8,226 nucleotides of DNA from JAIMBK01 sp040755215 (GTDB lineage Bacteria > Bacillota > Desulfotomaculia > Desulfotomaculales > Nap2-2B), in contig JBFMBG010000112.1 in NCBI GenBank assembly GCA_040755215.1, positions 1 to 8,226 of the forward strand. Reading direction: 5' to 3'. The notes beneath the pieces are model-generated. The model ran no database searches. It saw only the letters and a list, made by a program, of their open reading frames with translations, and was not told the origin of the DNA. Of the stretch, positions 1 through 5,744 are shown piece after piece. A program made the position numbers and the translations under genes. The first letter of the stretch is position 1. Each line of letters begins with the position of its first letter.

Positions 1-87
1 TACTTGTGGACCACGCTTCCGGTGCTGGTGGCGCTGATTTTGTACCGGGTTTCCGGAAGAGCCGGCAGGGAGAGTCCGGCAACGTAG
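1..87 (+). CDS. C-terminal end of a membrane protein (partial)
   Basis: Frame 1 is open from the window edge to a TAG at 85-87 and gives 28 residues. They form a hydrophobic helix (LPVLVALILY) followed by a short basic, glycine-rich tail (RVSGRAGR), the usual look of a last transmembrane helix ending in the cytoplasm. The start lies outside the window and 28 residues are too few to name a family. It would converge with argF, whose stop is about 220 bases to the right. A chance open frame cannot be excluded. Confidence 0.4.
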   Translation, partial: YLWTTLPVLVALILYRVSGRAGRESPAT

Positions 88-120
88 CATATGCCGCTCC
101 CGGCAAATCGAACGATGGGC

Positions 121-177
121 CGGTCCGGCACACAGCCTTGACATGGGTTTTGCTTTCTGCTTCCTGTGTCCGGACCG
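121..177. repeat. Inverted repeat, 14-bp arms with one bulge
   Basis: The arm CGGTCCGGCACACAG (121-135) pairs with CTGTGTCCGGACCG (164-177) apart from one extra C, leaving a 28-nt loop. Neither strand has a T-run after the stem, so it is not a standard terminator. The loop contains TTGACA (139-144), but no good -10 box follows at the usual distance. It could be an RNA structure at the end of the upstream transcript or a scar of a small mobile repeat. Confidence 0.4.
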
Positions 178-250
178 AAATTTAACCCTCATCAACAGAA
201 TAAAAAAGTTAAATCTAAGTTGAGTGCCGGGCATCTTCTCTTGGTGCCGG

Positions 251-296
251 CGAAAAAGCGGCATGGGGAGCTAATTCCTGATCTCTGCTTTTTTCG
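251..296. terminator. Candidate bidirectional terminator between convergent genes
   Basis: CGAAAAAGC (251-259) pairs with GCTTTTTTCG (287-296). Each strand therefore has an A-run, a loop and then a T-run, the arrangement expected of a shared terminator. It starts about 10 bases past the argF stop and faces the gene ending at 87. The stem is AT-rich with a 27-nt loop and no strong GC core, so the call is tentative. Confidence 0.35.
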
Positions 297-305
297 ATAA
301 GAGCT

Positions 306-1247
306 CTATAAAAGTAGGGCGAGGACCGCTTTTTGGGCGTGCAGGCGGTTTTCGGCCTCGTCCCACACTGCGGAGTGCGGGCCGTCGATGACGTCGTCCG
401 TCACCTCTTCGCCGCGGTGGGCGGGGAGGCAGTGCAGGAAGATGAAGTCCGGTTTGGCGTGGCGGACCAGTTCCCCGTTTACCTGGTAGGGGGCGAAAAT
501 TTCGGCTCGGGCGGCGGCCTCTTTTTCCTGGCCCATGCTGGCCCAAACGTCGGTGACGACGACATCGGCCCCGCGGACGGCTTCGGCGGGATCGGCGGTG
601 ATCTCGATGCGGCTGCCGGTTTGGCGGGCGTCGGCCCGGGCCAGGGAGACGATTTCCTCGGCGGGGCGGTAACCGTCCGGGGAGGCCACGCTGACGTGCA
701 TTCCCGTTTTGGCGCAGCCGAAGAGCAGGGAGTGGCAGACGTTGTTTCCGTCCCCCACGTAGGCCAGCTTCAACCCGGCCAGGGCGCCTTTACGCTCCCG
801 GATGGTCTGCAGGTCGGCCAGGATCTGGCAGGGATGGAGGAGGTCGGTCAGCCCGTTGATCACGGGGATATCGGCGTAGCGGGCCAGTTCCTCCACGTCG
901 GCCTGGGCAAAAGTGCGGATCATAATTCCGTCTAAGTAGCGGGAAAGTACCCGGGCGGTGTCGGCGATGGTTTCCCCCCGGCCCAGCTGCAGGTCACTGG
1001 CGCTTAGAAACAGGGCGTAGCCGCCCAGCTGGTACATGGCCACCTCGAAAGAAACGCGGGTGCGGGTAGACGCCTTTTGGAAAATCATCCCCAGGGTTTT
1101 TCCCCGCAGGTAGGGGTGGGGTTCGCCCCTTTTTTGCTTTGCTTTGAGTTCATCGGCCAGATCCAGAATCGTTTTGATTTCTTCGGGGGTAAAATCGTGC
1201 AGGCTCAGGAGATCGCGGCCTTTTAAGCCATGTTCTTCGAACGCCAT
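306..1247 (-). CDS. argF: Ornithine carbamoyltransferase, anabolic (EC 2.1.3.3)
   Basis: The enzyme transfers the carbamoyl group from carbamoyl phosphate to ornithine, giving citrulline, in the cytoplasmic arginine pathway. The 313-aa product is full length for the family. It carries the carbamoyl-phosphate motif STRTR (residues 60-64), HPCQ (138-141), the ornithine-binding DVWASMG (233-239) and the catalytic HCLPAHRGEEV with its cysteine (272-282). The ATG at 1245-1247 is supported by a perfect AGGAGG (+ strand 1253-1258) five bases upstream. No other arg gene adjoins it: argD, on the same strand, lies about 6.7 kb upstream, so argF is probably transcribed alone here. The anabolic rather than catabolic role is inferred from the presence of argD nearby and the absence of arcA or arcC. 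Confidence 0.97.
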   Translation of the reverse strand: MAFEEHGLKGRDLLSLHDFTPEEIKTILDLADELKAKQKRGEPHPYLRGKTLGMIFQKASTRTRVSFEVAMYQLGGYALFLSASDLQLGRGETIADTARVLSRYLDGIMIRTFAQADVEELARYADIPVINGLTDLLHPCQILADLQTIRERKGALAGLKLAYVGDGNNVCHSLLFGCAKTGMHVSVASPDGYRPAEEIVSLARADARQTGSRIEITADPAEAVRGADVVVTDVWASMGQEKEAAARAEIFAPYQVNGELVRHAKPDFIFLHCLPAHRGEEVTDDVIDGPHSAVWDEAENRLHAQKAVLALLL

Positions 1248-1331
1248 TTTTTCCTCCTAAATTCAACCATCTTTTTAACTTCCTTGCATCCATCTATTAA
1301 GGTAACTTCTTTATCAGGCGGGAAAGTTCCT

Positions 1332-1379
1332 TCCAAAGCGCCGAAGATTTTTTTCGAGCCCGGCCGGCGCTTCTTTGGA
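1332..1379 (-). promoter_or_regulatory. Hairpin in the argF leader
   Basis: On the argF transcript strand, TCCAAAGAAGCGCCG (1379-1365) pairs with CGGCGCTTTGGA (1343-1332). The 12-bp stem has a 3-nt bulge and a loop of about 21 nt containing seven A. It lies roughly 85 bases before the argF start. No U-run follows, so it is not an intrinsic terminator; it could be an anti-terminator-like, protein-binding or mRNA-stabilising element. No T-box signature (AGGGTGG-type) was seen. Confidence 0.35.
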
Positions 1380-1391
1380 GTCCATTTATGC

Positions 1392-1414
1392 TGCAATATT
1401 GCAACCAAATTATA
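1392..1414 (-). promoter_or_regulatory. Candidate argF promoter -10 with palindromic operator
   Basis: Reading toward argF, a consensus TATAAT (1414-1409) is followed six bases later by the perfect 12-bp palindrome TGCAATATTGCA (1403-1392), which would fall at about the transcription start. That is a typical place for a repressor site. The -35 at 17-bp spacing (TTCCTT) is weak. The palindrome does not closely match the ArgR box of Bacillus or E. coli, so ArgR is only a guess. The leader to the argF ATG would be about 155 nt. Confidence 0.35.
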
Positions 1415-1645
1415 AAAATATATTTTTTCTTAAGGAAGGAAAAAGTAATAATTTGTCGAAAGAAGTCGTTAATAATTGGGAAAACAGACAATTTCAATTT
1501 TTTGATATTTTGCTCCCCCAATATATCTTTAAGGAAGGTACAGTATGGTGAACCAACCGGGACTATATGAAGTAAATAGCAAACAACTCTTCGAGGAAGT
1601 ACATATTTTTTCACGATTAAAAAGAACAAATGTGCCCGCGCGCAT

Positions 1646-1660
1646 GGGGGGGGGGGGGGG
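1646..1660. repeat. Homopolymer run of 15 G
   Basis: Fifteen consecutive G follow GCGCGCAT. On the - strand this is C15 lying between a strong ribosome-site-like TAGGAGG (about 1673-1667) and an ATG (1645-1643) that opens a frame of only about 38 codons. Runs of this length are prone to slippage and to sequencing error. Confidence 0.85.
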
Positions 1661-1888
1661 TATTACCTCCTAAAATTGGTAAATTAAACCATACCCCAAT
1701 TCCACCCCATCTTTTCATTTTCCTCATCGACAACCCCTTCTATAGACCCCCACCTTTATTATCCATATACAGTCATTTTAATTTTAAGCTCTAAAAGGGA
1801 AACACCGTGGACTTTGGGCAAAAATATGCTGCCGTCCTGTTAAGGGTAATCCATCTCTGCGACAGCTATTTGTCCACCATTCTTGCAA

Positions 1889-2070
1889 ATCCCCCTGGAT
1901 GCTCGCATCTTGGCTGTGGCGGATGCATTCGACGCAATGGTCGGAGAGAGAGGACTTACAGGCTAAAAATGGACCAGGAAACGGCCATGGCTGAACTCAG
2001 GCGGTGTTCCGGCACCCGGTTCGACCCCGGCATGGTAGAGGTGTTCCTGAAGGTTCTGGAAAAACGACAA
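1889..2070 (+). pseudogene. Remnant of an HD-GYP domain C-terminus, frameshifted
   Basis: HD-GYP proteins are c-di-GMP phosphodiesterases. Frame 2 from 1889 reads IPLDARILAVADAFDAM, the stretch that normally follows the HD-GYP catalytic motif. At about 1949 homology moves to frame 1 and continues as TYRLKMDQETAMAEL, then RCSGTRFDP and VEVFLKVL, the usual end of the domain. The shift equals two extra bases in a GAGAGAG run. The HD and GYP catalytic residues, which should lie upstream, are absent: before 1889 nothing resembles the family. It is a dead 3' fragment. Its frame-1 part runs without a stop into cheW, so a GTG at 1807 (AAGGGA 7-12 bases upstream) could open a 247-codon frame that includes it. 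Confidence 0.8.
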
Positions 2071-2094
2071 AAAAAGTTTTTGGGGGTTTTATCC

Positions 2095-2550
2095 TTGAGC
2101 AATAATAATCAGTTAGTGGTCTTCAAGGTGGCCGATCAGGACTACGCCCTTCCCATTCTGGAAACCAGGGAAATCATCCGGCTTGTCCAGATTACCCCCC
2201 TGCCCGATATGCCGGCTTACCTGAAAGGCGTAATAAACCTGCGCGGCCGGATCGTGCCGGTAGTCGACCTGCGGCTCAAGCTGGGCTTGCAGGCAAAGGA
2301 AATGACCGGCGAGGCGAAAATTATCGTGGTCGACCACAACAACCGGTATGTGGGGTTGATCGTGGATAAAGTAAGTGGGGTCGGCTATTTCAACGAGGAC
2401 GAATTTGAGTCCCTGTCGGACGACCTGGAAAACAGGGATGAGGCTGTATCGGGGATCGTGCGCAAAGAAAACGCGCTGTGGCTTTTACTGAAGACGGGGG
2501 CAGTTTGCAACTTGGAGCTTGATCAGAAGAAAGTTTCAGGCGCAACATAA
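2095..2550 (+). CDS. cheW: CheW-type chemotaxis coupling protein
   Basis: CheW links methyl-accepting receptors to the kinase CheA at the inner face of the membrane. Nearly the whole 151-aa product is one CheW domain: strand-forming QLVVFKVADQDYALPI (6-21), the conserved GVINLRGRIVPVVDLR (45-60), and AKIIVVDHNNRYVGLIVDKV (74-93). I chose the TTG at 2095 because GGGGG lies 8 bases upstream and the protein then begins directly before the domain, as in free CheW. The frame is open upstream to a GTG at 1807, but that extension is part non-homologous, part HD-GYP debris. The in-frame ATGs at 1969 and 2032 lie within that debris. The MCP gene follows after 33 bases, so the two probably form one unit. 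It is one of possibly several CheW copies, so the symbol is generic. Confidence 0.9.
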   Translation: MSNNNQLVVFKVADQDYALPILETREIIRLVQITPLPDMPAYLKGVINLRGRIVPVVDLRLKLGLQAKEMTGEAKIIVVDHNNRYVGLIVDKVSGVGYFNEDEFESLSDDLENRDEAVSGIVRKENALWLLLKTGAVCNLELDQKKVSGAT

Positions 2551-2562
2551 GGCGCAACATAA
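2539..2562 (+). repeat. Perfect 12-bp tandem duplication across the cheW stop
   Basis: GGCGCAACATAA occurs twice in direct succession (2539-2550 and 2551-2562). The first copy encodes Gly-Ala-Thr-stop, the end of CheW. The second keeps the same frame and would add Gly-Ala-Thr and another TAA if the first stop were read through. It looks like a recent slippage duplication with little effect on the protein. Confidence 0.9.
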
Positions 2563-2583
2563 AAAGATAAAGGGGAGTTTTTC

Positions 2584-4179
2584 ATGAAATTAAATATTAT
2601 GGGCAAACTTTTGCTGGGCTTCGGAGTAGTTCTTCTATTGATGTTAGTTACTTCCGTATTCCTTATCGATCAGATGAAGGAAACTAACAAAGCGTATGGT
2701 GAGTTGATTGATTACAGGGCTGCAGCTTACGCCAATGCCGAGGCGGCTCTTGCGCGCTATAACGCGGCCGCTGCTTACTTAAGGGGGTATGTGATTTCCG
2801 GGGATCCCTCTTATGTGGATAAATACCAAAAAACAGTAAGCGAGGGCGACGACTATCTTAAAAAAGTTTTTCCGGTGCTGCAAACCGCGGAAGGAAAGCA
2901 AATGTACGAGGACTTTCAGAAGAAATCCAATGAGCTTAAAAAGTATGCCGAACAGTTGATTCCCCTGGTGCAGGCCCAGGAATCCGCCGGCGGCCCTGAG
3001 CGGGTGGCGGCGGAAGAAAGGCTTGTTGCCTATTACAATTCGAATATGGGTGTCGTGGGAGACCTGGTAGAGGCCGGGACGGCGCTGGCGGAGCGCCAGG
3101 AAGAACAGATGCAAACCGGTCAAAACCAGGTGTCTGCCCAGGTGGGCCGGGCCATGAGCCTCTCGGTTATTTTCGTGGCCGTTGTGCTTGCCCTCGGCCT
3201 TGTCATTGCCTTCTTTATCGCCCGGATGATCGCCGCCCCCATCCGCCAGGTCGATGCGGGAGCCGCTAAAATCGCCACCGGCGACCTTACCGGAGAGGAA
3301 CTCAGGATCAAAACGAAAGACGAGGCAGGCCGGCTGGCCCAGTCCTTCAACACCATGGTGGCCAGCTTGAAGGAAATGGTCGGGCAACTTCAGGAGAAAT
3401 CTCAAATAGTTGCTTCCTCTGCGGCCGAGCTTTCCGCGAGTGCCGAAAACGTTTCGGCGGGAGCCAGCGAGACTTCCTCCTCGATCGGCGAAGTGGCGTC
3501 CACAGTGGAGCAGGTTACCGCCAACACCCAGCGCATCGCGGAAGCTTCGACCCAGGCGGCCGGCCACGCCAGGGAAGGGAAGGAAGGCATCCAGAACATC
3601 GTTGGGCAGATGGAAGCCATCCAGAGAGCGGCGGAAGAAAACGGCAAAGTAATCCAGGAGCTGAACGAAGCCGCCGCAAAGATCTCCCAGATCGTTGAGC
3701 TCATCACCCACATCGCCGACCAGACGAACCTCCTGGCTTTAAACGCCGCCATCGAAGCCGCCCGGGCGGGCGAACACGGCCGCGGCTTCGCTGTTGTGGC
3801 CGAAGAGGTGCGCAAGCTGGCCGAACAGTCCGCCGGAGCGGCAAAGGAGATCTATGCCCTGATTAACACAATCCAACAGGAGTCCAAAAGGGCCGTTCAA
3901 AGCATGGAGCAGAGCGCTCTCCAGGTGGAAGCCGGAGCGCAAGTTGTGCAAAGCGTAGGGGTGACCTTCGAGAAGATCATTACCTCCGTCCAGAGCCTGG
4001 CTGGTGAGATCCAGGAGGTGGCCGCGGCGGCCGAAGAGATGTCCTCGGCGGTGGAAAACGTGGCTGCGGCTTCCGAGGAGCAGACGGCCACAATGGAAGA
4101 AGTGTCCGCTACAGCGCAGAACCTGGCCAGGCTTGCCGGGGAACTCGATGCTTTGGCCGCGAGGTTCAGGATAAAATGA
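2584..4179 (+). CDS. Methyl-accepting chemotaxis protein, transmembrane
   Basis: This is a membrane receptor that signals through CheW/CheA. The 531-aa product has the classical layout: TM1 at about residues 8-28; an extracytoplasmic helical sensor of about 160 residues (29-190), mostly alpha-helical and 4HB-like; TM2 at about 193-213; a HAMP domain (about 214-266, with the P of AAPIRQV at 219); and a long signalling coiled coil to the end. The conserved hairpin tip IADQTNLLALNAAIEAARAG spans 377-396, followed by GRGFAVVAEEVRKLAE. Glu/Gln/Ala/Ser-rich stretches near 280-310 and 480-510 are likely methylation helices. There is no C-terminal tether pentapeptide for CheR/CheB. The ATG has AGGGGAG six bases upstream (2571-2577). 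It follows cheW closely and is probably co-transcribed. The ligand cannot be read from the sequence. Confidence 0.97.
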   Translation: MKLNIMGKLLLGFGVVLLLMLVTSVFLIDQMKETNKAYGELIDYRAAAYANAEAALARYNAAAAYLRGYVISGDPSYVDKYQKTVSEGDDYLKKVFPVLQTAEGKQMYEDFQKKSNELKKYAEQLIPLVQAQESAGGPERVAAEERLVAYYNSNMGVVGDLVEAGTALAERQEEQMQTGQNQVSAQVGRAMSLSVIFVAVVLALGLVIAFFIARMIAAPIRQVDAGAAKIATGDLTGEELRIKTKDEAGRLAQSFNTMVASLKEMVGQLQEKSQIVASSAAELSASAENVSAGASETSSSIGEVASTVEQVTANTQRIAEASTQAAGHAREGKEGIQNIVGQMEAIQRAAEENGKVIQELNEAAAKISQIVELITHIADQTNLLALNAAIEAARAGEHGRGFAVVAEEVRKLAEQSAGAAKEIYALINTIQQESKRAVQSMEQSALQVEAGAQVVQSVGVTFEKIITSVQSLAGEIQEVAAAAEEMSSAVENVAAASEEQTATMEEVSATAQNLARLAGELDALAARFRIK

Positions 4180-4297
4180 TGTCGCGCAAGAAATTGTGGG
4201 AAGCGATAAGAGAACAGGATTAGTGAGATATCAATAACTCTATACTAAGTACAGAACCACATAAAAAAGTGCCCAATATCTAAAGTTCAGGTTGATT

Positions 4298-4333
4298 ACT
4301 CCCGAAACGATTACCCGGGATCGTTTCGGGAGT
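4298..4333. terminator. Perfect 14-bp hairpin downstream of the MCP gene
   Basis: ACTCCCGAAACGAT (4298-4311) pairs perfectly with ATCGTTTCGGGAGT (4320-4333) around an 8-nt loop. It lies 118 bases after the MCP stop. The T-run after it on the + strand is weak (GATTTCT), and the - strand has none, so it is an imperfect intrinsic terminator. It could instead be the end of a small repeat or mobile element, since it marks the left edge of a patchwork of gene fragments. Confidence 0.5.
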
Positions 4334-4354
4334 TGATTTCTGGCCGGGCTGGTG

Positions 4355-4465
4355 CCGGCGCGGCTCCTCCCTGGTGGCCTGTCTTTTGCTGCTGCCCACC
4401 CGGACGTAGTAAATGCCCCGGTTGGTGCGGTACGGCCGCTGCGGCCCCTCGGGCGAAACAACCCG
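4355..4465 (-). pseudogene. Fragment resembling the end of an AlbA_2/Schlafen-type (AAA_4) domain
   Basis: The - strand reads VVSPEGPQRPYRTNRG, then IYYVRVGSSKRQATREE. The pattern 'P.G..RPYRT..G.YYVRVGS..R.ASREEL' is the usual end of the AlbA_2 domain in predicted transcriptional regulators and RecG-like proteins. After ATREE the family's LxRLFQ continuation is replaced by PRRHQPG, so homology stops abruptly. Upstream in the same frame the sequence is GC-rich, with only a short possible link (AISPAELAGRR). No catalytic core or downstream helix-turn-helix is present. I read it as a decayed internal piece. The assignment is from memory of the motif. Confidence 0.55.
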
Positions 4466-4680
4466 GCGGCCGGCAAGCTCCGCCGGAGAAATTGCCCGCC
4501 TGGTCCTCGCCAGTTTTACTTTGAAGCCGTGTTGGTGACGGCCCTTGGCTTTCCCCCGTTTTCTCCGGCCCGCCCAGCATCCTGGAAGCAGGTCTTTTCC
4601 TGCTGATCCTGCGCCTAACCCCCCGGCGGCTCCGGCCGCTTCCACCCGAACGGCGGACCGTATCCGCCCCGCCACTTCCT

Positions 4681-4805
4681 TCACTCCGAAGGTTTTTTCC
4701 AGATTCCCGGCAGACTTTCAAGCCACTCACTGATCGGAATCAACCGGATTTGGTGATCGATTTTATTGGAATATGGAGTGAGGCGGTACCCGCAAGCATC
4801 TCGAG
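4681..4805 (-). pseudogene. Unrecognised C-terminal gene tail
   Basis: After the argD fragment ends, the - strand stays open to a TGA at 4681-4683, reading LTPYSNKIDHQIRLIP and then ISEWLESLPGIWKKPSE. The composition is that of a real protein end rather than noise. The next - strand frame begins with a GTG overlapping this stop (VKEVAGRIRSAV...), as in coupled genes, but soon turns into low-complexity Gly/Ala/Arg sequence. I do not recognise the family. The 5' part of the gene is missing at the argD junction. The GC-rich stretch 4466-4680 holds nothing else I can support. Confidence 0.35.
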
Positions 4806-5124
4806 CGCAGGATGCGGCTGTCCACGCAGTTGAGCAAAAGCCCCCGCTCCCGGCAGCGGGTGACGATGGGGGCGCCTTCAATGGCCAGCTCCATTCCCAG
4901 CAGCAGGCCCAGTCCCCGAACCTCCCGGACAAAGGGGAACCGGCCGGCGAGTTCAAGGAGGCGCTCTTTGAAATAGGCGCCTACCCGGGCGGCGTTTTCC
5001 ACCACCCCGTTTTCAAGCATGTATTCCAGCGTGGCCAGGGCGGTCGTGCAGGCCAGCGGGTTGCCGCCGAAGGTGGAGGCGTGGTCGCCGGGGGAGAAAG
5101 CGGCCGCCGCCTTTTCTTTGGCCA
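4806..5124 (-). pseudogene. Internal fragment of argD (acetylornithine aminotransferase), second copy
   Basis: About 106 codons match the C-terminal half of ArgD: AKEKAAAAFSPGDHASTFGG (the GDHxSTFGGNPL signature of class-III aminotransferases), NPLACTTALATLEYML, VREVRGLGLLLGMEL and RERGLLLNCVDSRILR. Both ends are cut. The PLP-lysine region and everything N-terminal are absent, and homology stops after RILR, where the argD copy at the right edge continues RFLPPLIIG to its stop. In the comparable 190 bases (4806-4995 against 8037-8226) the two copies differ at about 17 positions plus one indel, roughly 91% identity. It has no start of its own and cannot make an active enzyme. Confidence 0.9.
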
Positions 5125-5270
5125 CCTATGGGACCTCCGGGTACTGCTATAAGGGAGACATAATCGGGCATTCAGGATATCCTTCGGCTCCCCATCTGCA
5201 TTTCGGAGGGATAAATTCAACCCCGCAATGGTACCGGAATGAAGTTCAATATCGTTGGACATCTCAGTGG
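5121..5270 (+). pseudogene. Fragment of an M23 (LytM-type) peptidase domain
   Basis: The + strand reads TYGTSGYCYKGDIIGHSG, then YPSAPHLHFGGINS. KGDxIGxSGxxxxPHLHF is the C-terminal zinc-site signature of M23 endopeptidases, which cut cell-wall peptide bridges; the HLH pair supplies catalytic and zinc-binding histidines. The usual STG before PHLHF is replaced by YPSA. The N-terminal half of the domain, with its HxxxD zinc ligands, is absent because the frame joins the reversed argD fragment at about 5125. After about 5270 the frame reads Cys- and Phe-rich sequence unlike the family and stops at 5334-5336. It is a broken piece, not a functional enzyme. Confidence 0.65.
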
Positions 5271-5518
5271 AATGGCTTTCTTTCCCTCTGCTCTGTTTGC
5301 CCTGCTGGTGATTTTGCCCGTAACGGCTTTTGGTGAGACAACTTGGGCAGGTTGCAACAAGGGAAACTAAAAACATTGCCGGGGCGGCCAAGAAGAACAC
5401 GTATGCCGCCCGGTCGCTTTTTAAGACGGAAAAAATATTTGGCTCCCCGGAAACCTTTCCTGGGTTCGCGGCGTCATAACTATAGAAAAGGTGGAAGATA
5501 AGGGGGAAAAACATCAAC
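5271..5518. other. Ambiguous stretch with short hydrophobic frames on both strands
   Basis: On the + strand, a 43-codon frame from the ATG at 5239 (or 5272) to 5370 encodes a hydrophobic helix (SALFALLVILPVTAFG). A 48-codon GTG frame at 5333-5479 follows in another register (ETKNIAGAAKKNTYAARS). On the - strand the same DNA encodes a hydrophobic run (AAYVFFLAAPAMFLVSLVA). None has a good ribosome site or a recognisable family. This may be a small membrane-protein gene broken by a frameshift, or no gene at all. Confidence 0.3.
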
Positions 5519-5692
5519 ATGACTTTAATTGCCCAAATTATATATCTTTTTGGGCTTATCTGCATCCTTTGTTTGTATGTGCTTGTTCCTTTATGGCTGT
5601 TCAGGTTGAACAAAAGGATTAAACACATCGAAGATGTTGTTGTCAAAATCCAAAAAGACCTGGAATATTTTGAACGGACGAAAAGCAAGTAA
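5519..5692 (+). CDS. Small single-pass membrane protein, 57 aa
   Basis: The ATG at 5519 is preceded by AGGGGG (5501-5506) 12 bases upstream. Residues 4-30 form one long hydrophobic helix (IAQIIYLFGLICILCLYVLV...). The rest (31-57) is charged and amphipathic (NKRIKHIEDVVVKIQKDLEY), as in a short cytoplasmic coiled coil. The positive charges after the helix suggest an outside N-terminus and a cytoplasmic C-terminus. It lies 52 bases before the next membrane-protein gene on the same strand and is probably co-transcribed. No family is recognised. An overlapping - strand frame (4981-5688) is longer, but it crosses the argD junction and has no homology, so I prefer this one. Confidence 0.6.
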   Translation: MTLIAQIIYLFGLICILCLYVLVPLWLFRLNKRIKHIEDVVVKIQKDLEYFERTKSK

Positions 5693-5744
5693 CCGCGGCC
5701 GGCTATTTCAGGGCGCCCAAAAACTTAAAAGGGGTCGTTAAGAA

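Larger units (their letters stand above)
1248..1806. other. AT-rich intergenic region between argF and the chemotaxis genes
   Basis: No convincing gene was found. The stretch is much more AT-rich than its neighbours and separates two divergent transcription units. It holds the argF leader elements, a 15-G run and a C-rich, AT-rich part (about 1680-1760). The open frames, such as one of 110 codons on the - strand (1297-1629) starting at TTG, are rich in K, F and I, have no recognisable domain and overlap the argF leader. They are probably chance frames. No clear promoter for the cheW side was recognised. Confidence 0.6.

Noticed and set aside
139..170. A promoter with TTGACA at 139-144
   Set aside because: At 17-bp spacing the -10 would be TTCCTG, a poor match, and no + strand gene follows before argF.
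333..935. A 200-codon + strand frame opposite argF
   Set aside because: It is the antisense shadow of argF; composition is Gly/Val-rich and argF has every family motif.
1314..1385. Arg-containing leader peptide for argF
   Set aside because: The 23-codon frame has three Arg codons but no ribosome site before its ATG, so it is not listed as a gene.
1297..1629. A 110-codon - strand frame upstream of argF
   Set aside because: TTG start with no ribosome site, very AT-rich K/F/I composition, no recognisable domain, and it overlaps the likely argF promoter and leader.
2779..3711. A 310-codon - strand frame inside the MCP gene
   Set aside because: Antisense shadow of the MCP coiled coil; no ribosome site or domain, and the + strand gene is complete.
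4981..5688. A 235-codon - strand frame with hydrophobic stretches
   Set aside because: Its 3' third is out-of-frame argD DNA and its 5' part is antisense to the small membrane gene at 5519, which has its own ribosome site. Its hydrophobic middle (about 5337-5480) is kept only as an ambiguity.
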